Of a stretch of 64,000 bases of DNA, positions 25,776 to 36,416 are shown one piece after another. The number at the start of each line of letters is the position of its first letter. Position 1 is the stretch's first letter. Made by a program: the position numbers and the translations under genes. Origin of the DNA: Sinorhizobium terangae (GTDB taxonomy: Bacteria; Pseudomonadota; Alphaproteobacteria; Rhizobiales; Rhizobiaceae); NCBI RefSeq assembly GCF_029714365.1, contig NZ_CP121659.1, forward strand, positions 2,604,001-2,668,000. Direction: 5' to 3'. Under the pieces are notes generated by a model. The model saw nothing but the letters and a program-made list of their open reading frames with translations, made no database searches and was not told where the DNA came from.

Positions 25776-25779
<4 letters not shown>
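25006..25779 (-). CDS. smoS: Sorbitol dehydrogenase (SDR family)
   Basis: 257 residues. Short-chain dehydrogenase: [28 protein letters not shown] cofactor loop, NNAALF, catalytic Ser in NMASQAG and Y-x3-K in [10 protein letters not shown]. Converts sorbitol to fructose (and related polyols) with NAD. Overlaps the ATPase stop by four bases (ATGA). Confidence 0.93.
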
Positions 25780-26777
<998 letters not shown>

Positions 26778-26787
26778 GGTCGTATCC

Positions 26788-27618
26788 TTATTTGACCGCG
26801 CCGAAGGTCAGGCCGCGTACAAGCTGCTTCTGCGAGAACCAGCCGAGTATGAGGATGGGGGCGATCGCCATCGTCGAGGCGGCCGAGAGCTTCGCGTAGA
26901 ACAGGCCTTCCGGGCTCGAATAGGAGGCTATGAAGGCGGTCAGCGGTGCCGCTTTCGCCGCGCTCAGGTTCAAGGTCCAGAACGCTTCGTTCCAGGCAAG
27001 AATGATATTGAGGAGCAGCGTCGAGGCAATGCCGGGGATCGCCATCGGCGTCAGCACATAGATGATCTCCTTGGAGAGAGAGGCGCCGTCCATACGCGCC
27101 GCTTCAAGGATCTCGCCGGGGATTTCCTTGAAATAGGTGTAGAGCATCCAGATGATGATCGGCAGGTTGATCAGCGTCAGGACCATCACCAGGCCGGTAC
27201 GGGTGTCGAGAAGCCCGGAATTGCGGAACATCAGGTACATCGGCACCAGCACGCCAACGGGCGGCATCATCTTCGTCGACAGCATCCACATCAGCACGTC
27301 CTTGGTGCGTTTCGTCGGCGCGAAAGCCATGGCCCAGGCCGCGGGAATGGCGACGATGAGGCCGAGCAGCGTCGAGCCGAAGGAGACGACCACTGAGTTC
27401 ATGAAGTGCTTGAAGTAGTTCGACCGGCTCTGCACTTCGAAGTAGTTCTCGGTCGTCCAGTCGAAGAACAGGAATGCCGGCGGCGAGGCGATCGCTTGCG
27501 CCTCCGTCTTGAAGCTCGTCAGGAACGTCCAGAGGATCGGGAAGAAGATCAGGATGCCGATCGTCCAGGCGACGACCGTGACAACCAGCTTGCGTCGGGT
27601 CGAGACATTGCGTGCCAT
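26788..27618 (-). CDS. smoG: Polyol ABC transporter permease SmoG
   Basis: 276 residues, six predicted helices, starting with a basic leader ([10 protein letters not shown]). The EAA loop reads [29 protein letters not shown]. MalG-type inner-membrane permease. ATG 27618 lies six bases after the smoF stop; the longer open frame is the shadow of smoF in another frame. Confidence 0.92.
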   Translation of the reverse strand: MARNVSTRRKLVVTVVAWTIGILIFFPILWTFLTSFKTEAQAIASPPAFLFFDWTTENYFEVQSRSNYFKHFMNSVVVSFGSTLLGLIVAIPAAWAMAFAPTKRTKDVLMWMLSTKMMPPVGVLVPMYLMFRNSGLLDTRTGLVMVLTLINLPIIIWMLYTYFKEIPGEILEAARMDGASLSKEIIYVLTPMAIPGIASTLLLNIILAWNEAFWTLNLSAAKAAPLTAFIASYSSPEGLFYAKLSAASTMAIAPILILGWFSQKQLVRGLTFGAVK

Positions 27619-27623
27619 GACTT

Positions 27624-28496
27624 TCAAGCCTCCAGCGTCTTGCCGATCATGCGCATCAGGAAGAATGCGACGATATTGGCGAGGATGACCGCGATGATGC
27701 CGCCGGCGGATGCGCCGCCCACGTCGAACTGCAGGAGAGCCTGCGCATAGACGAGGAAGGTGAGATTCGTGCTCTGCGTGCCCGGACCACCGTTGGTGGT
27801 GACGAGGATTTCGGCGAAGACGGACAGCAAAAAGATCGTCTGGATCAGGATCACCACGGTGATCGCCCGTGAGAGATGCGGCAGCACCAGATAGAAGAAG
27901 CGGCTCCAGGCGCCGGCGCCGTCCATCTGCGCGGCCTCCTTCTGTTCCTCGTCGAGCGACTGCAACGCCGTCAGCAGGATGAGCGTCGCAAAAGGCAGCC
28001 ATTGCCACGCGACAATGAGGATGATCGAGAAGAGCGGCGCATTGGCGAGGAAGTCGAAGGGCTGCAGGCCGACGAGTTTGGCGAGCCAGGCAAAGAGCCC
28101 GTTCACCGGGTTCATGAACATGTTCTTCCAGACGAGCGCCGCGACGGTCGGCATGATCAGGAAGGGCGCAATCACCAGGATGCGCACGATCCCCTGCCCG
28201 AACATCGGCTGGTCGAGAAGAAGTGCGAGGGCGATACCGCCGATCACCGTGATGAACAGCACGCCGAGCACGATCGCGAGCGTGTTGAAGATGGCCTGGA
28301 AGAATGCCGGATCGGTCAGGAAGTAAGTATAGTTCGAGAACCCTGCAAACTCCTCCATTCCGGGCATCAGCAGATTGTAGCGCAGAAGCGAGAAATAGAT
28401 GGTCATGGCCAGCGGAACGATCATCCAGGCCAGAAGCAGAAGCACCGAGGGCGCGATCATCAGCCGCGCGGCGGAGCGGGTGTGCAAGGTCGCCAT
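27624..28496 (-). CDS. smoF: Polyol ABC transporter permease SmoF
   Basis: 290 residues, MalF-type permease with about six helices and the EAA loop EQKEAAQMDGAGAWSRFFYLVLPHLSRAI. Partner of SmoG. Separated from smoE by 188 bases holding a large stem-loop, which probably lowers expression of the membrane parts relative to the binding protein. Confidence 0.92.
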   Translation of the reverse strand: MATLHTRSAARLMIAPSVLLLLAWMIVPLAMTIYFSLLRYNLLMPGMEEFAGFSNYTYFLTDPAFFQAIFNTLAIVLGVLFITVIGGIALALLLDQPMFGQGIVRILVIAPFLIMPTVAALVWKNMFMNPVNGLFAWLAKLVGLQPFDFLANAPLFSIILIVAWQWLPFATLILLTALQSLDEEQKEAAQMDGAGAWSRFFYLVLPHLSRAITVVILIQTIFLLSVFAEILVTTNGGPGTQSTNLTFLVYAQALLQFDVGGASAGGIIAVILANIVAFFLMRMIGKTLEA

Positions 28497-28584
28497 GGCG
28501 TCCTCCCGTAGTTATCAACGCTGTTCCATGAAGGCTGCGCGGTTTACGCGCATGCCGGACGCGCCGTGACCGATCTAAAAAAGT

Positions 28585-28631
28585 CAGAGCGGGAAGCGGA
28601 AAACCCGTTCCGCTTTCCCCATCCCGCTCTG
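28585..28631 (-). repeat. Nested palindromic stem-loop between smoE and smoF
   Basis: Outer arms CAGAGCGGGA / TCCCGCTCTG (10 bp) enclose inner arms AGCGGAA / TTCCGCT. The nested form resembles the RIME-like elements elsewhere in the window (shared GCGGGA and GGAAAA...TTTTCC character). Its place after a binding-protein gene fits an mRNA-stabilising or attenuating role. Confidence 0.75.
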
Positions 28632-28684
28632 AGAGTTGCCGGGACACCAGCCGTTTCCAGCCAGCGCCCCGGCCCTTGGGAGCC

Positions 28685-29995
28685 CTATTTGATGTAACCT
28701 GCCTTGGTCATTTCGCGGGTCGACAGTTGCTGCGCGCTGGCAAGCGCCTGATCGACACTCATCTGACCGGCAAGCGCTGCCGAGAAGACCTGGCCGACCG
28801 CAGTGCCGAGGCCCTGGAATTCCGGGATCGCGACGAACTGCACACCGACATAGGGCACCGGCTTGACCGCCGGGTTCTTCGGGTCGGCCGCGTTGATCGA
28901 GTCGAGCGTCATCTTCGCGAACGGCGCCGCCTTCTGGTATTCCGGGTTCTCATAGAGAGACGTGCGGGTACCGGGGGGAACGTTTGCCCAGCCTTCCTTC
29001 TCGGCGACGAGGTTCAGATAGTCCTTGCCAGTTGCCCAGGCGATGAACTTTTCGGCCGCCTCGGTCTTCTGCGAGCCTGCGGGGATTGCGAGGTTCCACG
29101 CCCAGAGCCAGTTGCCGCGTTTGCCAAGGCCGGTATCGGGGGCAAGCGCGAAACCGACCTTGTCGGCAACCGTCGATTCCTTCGGGTTTGTTACGAAGGA
29201 AGCGGCAACCGTTGCGTCGATCCACATGCCGCATTTGCCGGTCTGGAAGAGTGACAGGTTTTCGTTGAAACCGTTGGAGGAGGCACCGGGCGGGCCTGCC
29301 TCATTCATCAGCTTGACATAGAAGTCGAGCGTATTTTTCCATTCGGGCTGATCGAACTGCGGCTGCCATTTCTCGTCGAACCAGCGTGCGCCGAAAGCGT
29401 TCGCCGTCGCCGTCAGGAAGGCCATGTTCTCGCCCCAGCCGGCCTTACCGCGCAGGCAGATGCCGTAGATTTCACTGTTCTTGTCGGTGATCTTGCGGGC
29501 AGCATCCGCGATGAAGTCCCAGGTCGGGGCATCGGGCATCGTGAGCCCGGCCTTCTCGAACAGGTCCTTGCGATACATCACCATCGAGCTTTCGCCATAG
29601 AATGGCGCGGCATAGAGCTTGCCGTCGATCGTCAGGCCGCTGCGGATCGCCGGCAAGAGGTCATCGACATCGTAATCGGCACCAAGGTTGTCGAGCGGCA
29701 GGAGCCAGCCCTGCTTCGCCCAGATCGGCACTTCGTAAGTGCCGATCGTCATGATGTCGTACTGGCCGCCCTTCGTCGCGATATCCGTCGTCACGCGCTG
29801 GCGCAGCACGTTTTCCTCGAGCGTTACCCACTCGAGCTGAATGTCGGGATTTTTCGAGGTGAAATCATCCGTCAGCTTCTGCATCCGGATCATGTCGCCG
29901 TTGTTCACGGTCGCAATGGTGAGGGTTTCTGCTTGGGCCAGACCCGCCAGAGCGACTGCCGAGCACGTGCCCAGCAGGAAAGTTCTCAAATTCAT
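28685..29995 (-). CDS. smoE: Polyol ABC transporter substrate-binding protein SmoE
   Basis: 436 residues, family 1 binding protein. Sec signal peptide about 22 residues ending GLAQA. Segments LTDDFTSKNPDIQLEWVTLEENVLRQRVTTDI and AWNLAIPAGSQKTEAAEKFIAWATG are typical. Binds sorbitol/mannitol-like polyols in the periplasm. ATG 29995 was chosen since the signal peptide follows at once; an upstream start adds nine residues. First gene of the transporter operon. Confidence 0.93.
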   Translation of the reverse strand: MNLRTFLLGTCSAVALAGLAQAETLTIATVNNGDMIRMQKLTDDFTSKNPDIQLEWVTLEENVLRQRVTTDIATKGGQYDIMTIGTYEVPIWAKQGWLLPLDNLGADYDVDDLLPAIRSGLTIDGKLYAAPFYGESSMVMYRKDLFEKAGLTMPDAPTWDFIADAARKITDKNSEIYGICLRGKAGWGENMAFLTATANAFGARWFDEKWQPQFDQPEWKNTLDFYVKLMNEAGPPGASSNGFNENLSLFQTGKCGMWIDATVAASFVTNPKESTVADKVGFALAPDTGLGKRGNWLWAWNLAIPAGSQKTEAAEKFIAWATGKDYLNLVAEKEGWANVPPGTRTSLYENPEYQKAAPFAKMTLDSINAADPKNPAVKPVPYVGVQFVAIPEFQGLGTAVGQVFSAALAGQMSVDQALASAQQLSTREMTKAGYIK

Positions 29996-30207
29996 CGACT
30001 TCCTCCCAGAAGAATTGAGCATTTGCCTTGCTCATGGGCAATTACTCACCCGTTGACGCAAAATGTCAATCTGCATTCGTTGCTGCGACGCACCCGAAAC
30101 TGTTAATGGCCTGTTTCAGCTATGGATTTTTTTATCGAGCGCGCCGGACCGAATGCGCTCCTGAGCGTCCCGGACGCTCGATATCGCCCGAGTCAATCTC
30201 GCTTGAA

Positions 30208-31161
30208 TCACGCGCCGAGCAGAAAGTCAGCGGTGGTTTCGTCGGTGATGAGGCCGTTGATGATGCGGCCCTTGAGCGCCGCGCGGAGCGCCTCGTATTT
30301 GCGCTTGCCCTTGGCAATGCCGATGACCGATGCCCGGTCGCGTGGGGGAAGCGGAATGGAGGCGACACGTTCGTTGATGCTGCCCGTGAGCAGTTCGCCG
30401 TCGTGATCGAACATCCAGCCGCAAATCTCGCCTGCGGCACCGGCTGCCATCAGTCGCTCCATTTCCTCGCGCGCCAGAAAGCCGTCCTCGCACAGCGGTG
30501 CGTCCGGCCCGAGTTCGCCCACGCCGACGAAGGCGGCATTGGCTTCCGCGCCGAGCTTGAGAGCGAGCTTGACGAGACTCTGGTTGTGAAGGACCTCGCG
30601 CTCCTCGGGCGACGAGACGAGAACCGGCAGGGGCATGGGGAAATGGCGCGCCTTGATCGTGTCCGCCATGCTGAAGATGACATTGTAGTAGGCGGCCGAG
30701 CCATCGAGCCTGATATTGCCGGTGAGCGACACGATCCGATGCTGCGGGCATTCCATCGAGGGCAACTGGTCGATCGTCGCTTTCAGCGTGCGCCCCGTCC
30801 CGATCGCGAGAACCACCGGGTCCGTCGACTTCAGCCAGCGCTCGATCTCGACAGCGCCCGCTTCGGCGATCCCGACAGTTGTCGAACTCGAGCCCGGATC
30901 GCTCGGCACGACATCGACGTGCTTCAGCTCATATTTTTCCCTGAGTCGGGCGGCCGCCTCGAGACAGGCGGCAATCGGATGATCGAGCCGAACCTTGATC
31001 AGTCGCTCGGCCATGGCGAGGGAAACGAGGCGCTGCGCCGATTGCCGCGAGATGCCCATGATCGAAGCGATCTCGTCCTGCGTTCGGCCGGCGACATAGT
31101 ACAGCCAGCCAGCGCGGGCAGCATCGTCCAGCCTGTTGTTGGTCTCCGGCCTGCGCGCCAT
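30208..31161 (-). CDS. smoC: SorC/DeoR-type sugar-binding transcriptional regulator
   Basis: 317 residues. N-terminal helix-turn-helix (about 12-55: RAGWLYYVAGRTQDEIASIMGISRQSAQRLVSLAMAERLIKVRLDHP) and a SorC sugar-binding domain (about 60-315) with IGTGRTLKATIDQLP. Located 46 bases behind the smoE region upstream (212-base gap) and in the same direction, it is the expected regulator of the smo operon; effector probably a polyol or its phosphate. Symbol follows the S. meliloti smo locus by context. Confidence 0.87.
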   Translation of the reverse strand: MARRPETNNRLDDAARAGWLYYVAGRTQDEIASIMGISRQSAQRLVSLAMAERLIKVRLDHPIAACLEAAARLREKYELKHVDVVPSDPGSSSTTVGIAEAGAVEIERWLKSTDPVVLAIGTGRTLKATIDQLPSMECPQHRIVSLTGNIRLDGSAAYYNVIFSMADTIKARHFPMPLPVLVSSPEEREVLHNQSLVKLALKLGAEANAAFVGVGELGPDAPLCEDGFLAREEMERLMAAGAAGEICGWMFDHDGELLTGSINERVASIPLPPRDRASVIGIAKGKRKYEALRAALKGRIINGLITDETTADFLLGA

Positions 31162-31294
31162 ACGATTATCTCCTTCCCCTTTGATTTGCTGCCACTATTT
31201 GCACTGCCCTGTCAAACAAACGTGCGGAGTGAATCGGACGCATGAAGAGAAAGCCCCGGTTCTCAGGGCGTTCGGCAAGTTTCCGAAGTAAACT

Positions 31295-31310
31295 TTTACC
31301 GTTTGATAAA
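31295..31310. promoter_or_regulatory. Weak RutR-like box upstream of preT
   Basis: TTTACCGTTTGATAAA matches 10 of 14 fixed positions of the E. coli RutR consensus TTGACCA-N2-TGGTCAA and lies 54 bases before preT. It resembles the stronger box upstream of the amidohydrolase gene at 38950-38965. Tentative. Confidence 0.35.
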
Positions 31311-31363
31311 AAAATAAAGCGTGTTACCGTTCTCTCATCCTGAGAAAACATTGGGAGCTAAAA

Positions 31364-32725
31364 ATGGGAACGACGCAATCTGGGATCCTTGGCGGCCGGC
31401 TGCCGCTCAAGGAATACGAAGCCAATTTCTCCGACCTTCATCCGCCGCTCGACAAACACGAGGCGCTGGTCGCTTCCGACCGCTGTTACTTCTGTCATGA
31501 TGCGCCGTGCATGACGGCCTGTCCCACCTCGATCGACATCCCGATGTTCATTCGGCAGATTGCCACGGGCAATCCGATCGGCTCGGCAAAGACGATTTTC
31601 GACCAGAACATACTTGGCGGAATGTGCGCCCGCGTCTGTCCCACCGAAACGCTCTGCGAGCAGGCCTGTGTGCGCAACACCGCCGAGGAGCGCCCGGTCG
31701 AGATCGGCAGACTGCAGCGTTACGCGACCGACATCGCGATGAAGGAGAACAAGCAATTCTACGTGCGAGCCGCATCGTCGGGTCGCAGGGTAGCTGTGGT
31801 CGGTGCAGGACCTGCGGGGCTTGCCTGCGCTCATCGGCTCGCGGTCAATGGCCACGACGTGGTGGTCTACGATGCGCGCGAAAAATCCGGCGGACTCAAC
31901 GAATACGGCATCGCCGCCTACAAGTCTGTGGACGATTTCGCCCAGAAGGAGGTCGACTACGTCCTTTCGGTCGGCGGCATCGAGGTGCGCCATGGGCAGG
32001 CGCTTGGCCGCGACTTCTCGCTTGCCGACTTGTCGGAGCAATATGATGCCGTCTTCCTTGGTCTCGGTCTTGCCGGCGTCAATGCGCTCAGGATCGAGGA
32101 CGAGAATGCCGAAGGCGTTGACGACGCCGTGGACTTCATCGCCGCACTCCGGCAGTCGAAGACCAAGGCCGACATCCCGGTCGGCCGGCGGGTCGTGGTG
32201 CTCGGCGGCGGCATGACCGCCATCGACGCGGCCGTCCAGGCGAAGCTGCTCGGAGCCGAGGAGGTGACGATCTGCTACCGCCGCGGCAAGGAACACATGA
32301 ATGCCTCCGAGTTCGAGCAGGATCTCGCAACTTCCAAGGGCGTCACCATCCGCCACTGGCTGCAGCCGAAGCGCATCGCGCTGAAGGATGGCAAGGTCGC
32401 TGGCATCGAACTTGAGTACACCACGCTTGACAACGGCAAGCTGACGACAACAGGGGAAACGGGTATCATCGCAGCCGACCAGATTTTCAAGGCCATCGGC
32501 CAGACCTTCGAAGCCTCTGGCCTCGGCGCGCTTCAGTTGGAGGGCGGACGCATCGTCGTCGATGCGGAAGGCCGCACGTCGCTCGCCAGTGTCTGGGCGG
32601 GCGGCGACTGCGTGCTGGGCGGAGAGGACCTGACCGTTTCCGCCGTCGCCATGGGGCGCGACGCCGCCGAATCGATCAACCGGGCTTTCGCCGCGGCTCA
32701 GCCGCTGGCGAGCGCCGTCGCGTAA
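31364..32725 (+). CDS. preT: NAD-dependent dihydropyrimidine dehydrogenase subunit PreT
   Basis: 453 residues. N-terminal Fe-S region with cysteine clusters CYFCHDAPCMTACPTSID and MCARVCPTETLCEQAC, then two dinucleotide-binding folds: FAD loop VAVVGAGPAGLACAHRLA and NAD loop VVVLGGGMTAIDAAVQAKLLG, and the closing AGGDCVLGGEDLTVSAVAMGRDAA FAD motif. It passes electrons between NAD(P)H and PreA in the first step of reductive uracil/thymine breakdown. 30 bases ahead of preA. Confidence 0.95.
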   Translation: MGTTQSGILGGRLPLKEYEANFSDLHPPLDKHEALVASDRCYFCHDAPCMTACPTSIDIPMFIRQIATGNPIGSAKTIFDQNILGGMCARVCPTETLCEQACVRNTAEERPVEIGRLQRYATDIAMKENKQFYVRAASSGRRVAVVGAGPAGLACAHRLAVNGHDVVVYDAREKSGGLNEYGIAAYKSVDDFAQKEVDYVLSVGGIEVRHGQALGRDFSLADLSEQYDAVFLGLGLAGVNALRIEDENAEGVDDAVDFIAALRQSKTKADIPVGRRVVVLGGGMTAIDAAVQAKLLGAEEVTICYRRGKEHMNASEFEQDLATSKGVTIRHWLQPKRIALKDGKVAGIELEYTTLDNGKLTTTGETGIIAADQIFKAIGQTFEASGLGALQLEGGRIVVDAEGRTSLASVWAGGDCVLGGEDLTVSAVAMGRDAAESINRAFAAAQPLASAVA

Positions 32726-32755
32726 GAAGCGGAACAGGATCGAGAGGACGAAACA

Positions 32756-34069
32756 ATGGCTGATCTTCGCAACAATTTTGTCGGCATCAAATCCCCGAAC
32801 CCGTTCTGGCTCGCTTCGGCGCCGCCGACGGACAAGGCCTATAACGTCGAGCGCGCCTTCAAGGCCGGCTGGGGTGGCGTCGTCTGGAAGACGCTCGGCG
32901 AGGAAGGATCGCCGGTCGTCAACGTCAACGGACCACGCTACGGCGCGATATGGGGCGCCGACCGGCGCCTGCTCGGCTTGAACAATATCGAGCTCATCAC
33001 CGACCGCGACCTTTACGTGAACCTGCGCGAGATGAAGCAGGTCAAGATGAACTGGCCTGATCGCGCTCTGATCGCCTCGATCATGGTGCCTTGCGAGGAG
33101 AACGCCTGGAAGGCGATCCTGCCGCTCGTCGAAGAAACCGGGGCCGACGGCATCGAGCTTAATTTCGGCTGTCCGCATGGCATGTCCGAGCGCGGCATGG
33201 GGTCCGCGGTCGGCCAAGTGCCCGAATATATCGAGATGGTCGTACGCTGGTGCAAACAGTACACGCGCATGCCGGTGATCACCAAGCTGACGCCGAACAT
33301 CACCGACATCCGCAAACCCGCCCGAGCAGCCAAGGCAGGCGGCACCGACGCCGTGTCGCTGATCAACACGATCAACTCGATCACTTCGGTCAATCTCGAC
33401 ACGTTCTCACCGGAGCCCTCGATCGACGGCCGGGGCAGCCACGGCGGCTATTGCGGCCCGGCGGTGAAGCCGATCGCGCTCAACATGGTCGCCGAGATCG
33501 CCCGCGATCCGCAAACCCAGGGACTGCCGATCTCGGGCATCGGCGGCATCACCACATGGCGCGACGCGGCCGAATTCCTGGCTCTCGGTGCCGGCAACGT
33601 CCAGGTCTGCACGGCAGCGATGACCTACGGATTCAAGATCGTCCAGGAAATGATTTCCGGCCTTTCCGACTGGATGGACGCCAAGGGCCATAGGTCGCTC
33701 GACGACATCTGCGGTCGCGCCGTGCCAAACGTCACGGACTGGCAGTACTTGAACCTCAACTATGTCGCCAAGGCGAAGATTGACCAGGACGCCTGCATCA
33801 AGTGCGGTCGCTGTCACATCGCCTGCGAGGACACCTCGCACCAGGCGATCACCCAGTTCGTCAACGGCGTGCGCCATTTCGAGGTGATCGAAGAGGAATG
33901 CGTCGGCTGCAATCTCTGCGTTAACGTCTGCCCCGTCTCGAACTGCATCACGATGGAGCCGCTCGCGGCCGGCACTCTCGACAAACGCACCGGCAAGCCG
34001 GTGGACCCGAACTACGCCAACTGGACGACCCATCCCAACAATCCGATGGCTCGACAGGCCGCTGAGTAA
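32756..34069 (+). CDS. preA: NAD-dependent dihydropyrimidine dehydrogenase subunit PreA
   Basis: 437 residues. FMN-binding dihydroorotate-dehydrogenase-like barrel (about 1-310) with IELNFGCPHGMSERGMGSAVGQ and ISGIGGITTWRDAAEFL, then two [4Fe-4S] motifs at the C-terminus (CIKCGRCHIAC and CVGCNLCVNVCPVSNC). Reduces uracil and thymine to the dihydro forms. A strong terminator follows. Confidence 0.95.
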   Translation: MADLRNNFVGIKSPNPFWLASAPPTDKAYNVERAFKAGWGGVVWKTLGEEGSPVVNVNGPRYGAIWGADRRLLGLNNIELITDRDLYVNLREMKQVKMNWPDRALIASIMVPCEENAWKAILPLVEETGADGIELNFGCPHGMSERGMGSAVGQVPEYIEMVVRWCKQYTRMPVITKLTPNITDIRKPARAAKAGGTDAVSLINTINSITSVNLDTFSPEPSIDGRGSHGGYCGPAVKPIALNMVAEIARDPQTQGLPISGIGGITTWRDAAEFLALGAGNVQVCTAAMTYGFKIVQEMISGLSDWMDAKGHRSLDDICGRAVPNVTDWQYLNLNYVAKAKIDQDACIKCGRCHIACEDTSHQAITQFVNGVRHFEVIEEECVGCNLCVNVCPVSNCITMEPLAAGTLDKRTGKPVDPNYANWTTHPNNPMARQAAE

Positions 34070-34091
34070 GGGAACGTCGATGATACAGGAG

Positions 34092-34121
34092 GGCCGCCGG
34101 GAGGGAGCACCGGCGGCCTTT
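34092..34121 (+). terminator. Rho-independent terminator after preA
   Basis: Nine-bp GC stem GGCCGCCGG / CCGGCGGCC with a nine-base loop and TTTCGTCTTT after it, 22 bases past the preA stop. Confidence 0.85.
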
Positions 34122-34142
34122 CGTCTTTGTGGTGGGCGCAAA

Positions 34143-34234
34143 GCATTCCAGGAAAAAGTGTGCAACGGTTTTCCGTCCGGAATTGCGTCGTTTCAATGCG
34201 TTAGATCGGTTCATCCCTTCAATGAAACGATCTA
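34143..34234. repeat. RIME-like repeat copy A2 plus adjoining palindrome
   Basis: 34143-34186 is the reverse complement of the element at 9716-9761, with only about three differences. Directly next to it 34202-34234 forms a second nested palindrome (TAGATCG / CGATCTA outer, TTCAT / ATGAA inner), whose right arm contains the stop codon of the leftward alcohol dehydrogenase gene. Dispersed, non-coding, at a convergent gene junction. Confidence 0.75.
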
Positions 34235-35254
34235 GAATTCGATCACGACCTTGCCGAAGGGACCGCGATCGAGATGCGCCAGCGCCTCGCGGAAATCGGC
34301 GAACGTGTATCGCTTGTCGATGACCGGCTTCAGGCCGATGCGGTCGACCGCGCCAACGAAATCTTCGAGCGCCCGGCGATGCCCCACGCTGATGCCCTGC
34401 AGCACCGGGGATTTCAAAAGCAGCGGCGCCGCCGGCCCTGAAATCTCGAAGCCTTCCAATACGCCGATCACGGAAATGCGCCCGTCGGCCGCGACCGCTC
34501 TCAGCGACTGGCCAAGGCCGGCGCCGCCAGCGATTTCCAGAATGTGGTCGGCGCCGTGGTCTGCGGTCAGCTCATAAACCCGTTCGACCCAGTCCTCAGA
34601 TTTGCGATTGATGCCGTGGTCAGCGCCAAGTGCCAGCGCCCGGGCGAGCTTTTCCTGGCTTCCCGACGTGACGATCACCTCGGCACCCATCGCCTTGGCG
34701 ATCTGCAGTCCGAAAAGCGCGACGCCACCCGTTCCCTGGACGACGACGCGATCGCCGGGTCTGAGATGCCCCTTCTCCAGCAGCGCGAACCAGGCGGTGA
34801 GGCCGGCGCATGGCAGAGTGCTCGCCTCGGCTGCGTCGAGGCTCTTCGGTGCGGCGACGAACCAGTCTTCAGGGAACGCGACATATTCCGACATGACGCC
34901 CGGATGCACGCCGCCAAGCGTCGCATAGGATGGCTCTCTGCCGCTTCCCGGCCTGAGACCATCGAGCCAGCCGGGGTGGAAGGTCGAGATGACGCGGTCG
35001 CCGGGGCTGAAGCGCGTCACGCCTTTGCCCACGTTTTCGACGACGCCGCTCATGTCCGAAGCCGGTACGAAGGGGAAGTCAAGATCCAGCGCCATGCCGG
35101 TTTCAAGCATCAGCTTGTCACGGTAATTGAGCGACACGGCCGTCGTCCGGACGAGCATATCACGATCACCGATATCCGGCACGGGATGTTCGGTAATCTT
35201 CAGATTTTGCGGGCCGATCGCGTCGATGCTCCATTCCCTCATCCATTTCGTCAT
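34232..35254 (-). CDS. Zinc-independent medium-chain alcohol dehydrogenase / quinone-oxidoreductase-like protein
   Basis: 340 residues. MDR fold: N-terminal GroES-like domain and NAD(P) loop VVVQGTGGVALFGLQIAKAMGAEVIVTSG. The catalytic-zinc Cys/His pair is not seen (SLNYRDKLML instead), and no structural-zinc cysteine cluster is present, so it belongs to the zinc-free quinone oxidoreductase-like branch. ATG 35254 has AAAGGA upstream. Divergent from a LysR gene with a 104-base gap, which is likely its regulator. Substrate unknown. Confidence 0.88.
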   Translation of the reverse strand: MTKWMREWSIDAIGPQNLKITEHPVPDIGDRDMLVRTTAVSLNYRDKLMLETGMALDLDFPFVPASDMSGVVENVGKGVTRFSPGDRVISTFHPGWLDGLRPGSGREPSYATLGGVHPGVMSEYVAFPEDWFVAAPKSLDAAEASTLPCAGLTAWFALLEKGHLRPGDRVVVQGTGGVALFGLQIAKAMGAEVIVTSGSQEKLARALALGADHGINRKSEDWVERVYELTADHGADHILEIAGGAGLGQSLRAVAADGRISVIGVLEGFEISGPAAPLLLKSPVLQGISVGHRRALEDFVGAVDRIGLKPVIDKRYTFADFREALAHLDRGPFGKVVIEF

Positions 35255-35358
35255 GATCATTCCTTTCACGTGGATGGTGATGGAACGAGCATAGTGTTGA
35301 ACTCACATCGCCAGTTGCGATAAGATTTCCCATCATTGGTTCTCAGGTGGATACAATA

Positions 35359-36258
35359 ATGGAAAGGCTGAACGGTATTTCCGTATTCGTGGAGGTCGCC
35401 GATGCCGGCGGTTTCTCGGCCGCCGCTGAGCGGCTGAATCTTACCCGCTCGGCCGTCGGCAAGACGGTCGCACGGCTCGAGCAGCGGCTCGGCGTGCGCC
35501 TCTTTCATCGCACCACCCGGACGCAAAGCCTGACGGACGAGGGCCAGCTCTTCTACCGGAGCTGCCTGAAGGCGCTTGACGAAGTCCAGAACGCCGAGGC
35601 TTTGCTTGAATCCGGCAAGCAGGAAATTCGCGGCCGGCTGCGCATTTCGATGCCTGTCCTCTTCGGCCGCCTATGCGTGGCGCCGCTGCTGCACGATCTG
35701 CTTCGCGCGCATCCGCGTCTGGAGTTCGATCTTTCCTTCAACGACCGCGTTGTCGATCTCCTCGACGAGGGTTTCGATCTCGCCATCCGCAACGGTTCCG
35801 CGGGCACCGACCCGGGCCTGATGGCACGTGCGATCGCCGATCAGCGCATGACAGTCTGCGCGGCGCCCGCCTATCTCGAAGCCCACGGTATACCGACTAG
35901 CCTTGATGACCTCACCATGCACGATGCCGTCGTCTACGCGCGGAGCGGACACCAGCGCCCGTGGTCCTTTCCGGTCAAGGGGAATGCGACCGAAGACGTG
36001 ACGCCGAAGACCCGTTTGCGGCTGGATGATCTTGCCGCCATCGCCGATGCCGCGGCCGATGGCCTCGGCCTTGCCTGGCTGCCGTGCTGGTTGGTGCGCG
36101 AACGCGTGCAGCGCGGCGAACTGGTGCGCGTGCTTACGGACCGGCCCGGCCAAACCTTCAAGGCTTACGCGGTCTGGCCGCAAACACAGCTTATGCTGCC
36201 AAAGCTCCGGGTGGTGATCGACAAACTCGCCGAGCGGCTACCCCGCATCATGGAGTAG
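35359..36258 (+). CDS. LysR-family transcriptional regulator
   Basis: 299 residues. N-terminal winged helix (about 3-62: LNGISVFVEVADAGGFSAAAERLNLTRSAVGKTVARLEQRLGVRLFHRTTRTQSLTDEG) and LysR substrate domain of the PBP2 type (about 90-290). ATG 35359 chosen over GTG 35347. Divergent from the MDR dehydrogenase gene; this arrangement usually means the LysR protein controls the neighbour. Confidence 0.92.
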   Translation: MERLNGISVFVEVADAGGFSAAAERLNLTRSAVGKTVARLEQRLGVRLFHRTTRTQSLTDEGQLFYRSCLKALDEVQNAEALLESGKQEIRGRLRISMPVLFGRLCVAPLLHDLLRAHPRLEFDLSFNDRVVDLLDEGFDLAIRNGSAGTDPGLMARAIADQRMTVCAAPAYLEAHGIPTSLDDLTMHDAVVYARSGHQRPWSFPVKGNATEDVTPKTRLRLDDLAAIADAAADGLGLAWLPCWLVRERVQRGELVRVLTDRPGQTFKAYAVWPQTQLMLPKLRVVIDKLAERLPRIME

Positions 36259-36416
36259 CATTGGGAACGGTCGAGCAAGGCCGCCACCCTCTGAATTGAA
36301 GTCACGAAAACGAAACAGTTTGTGTCGAAAACGTAAGTTGTCGGTATCCGCGATCTAGTTAATAAGAGCGGCATCAGCAATGGCCGGCCAGAGCCGGCAA
36401 ATACCGGGCAGAGTGC

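Noticed and set aside
31358..33217. 619-residue minus-strand frame across preT and preA
   Set aside because: Shadow of two well-recognised genes with their Fe-S and cofactor motifs in the opposite strand.
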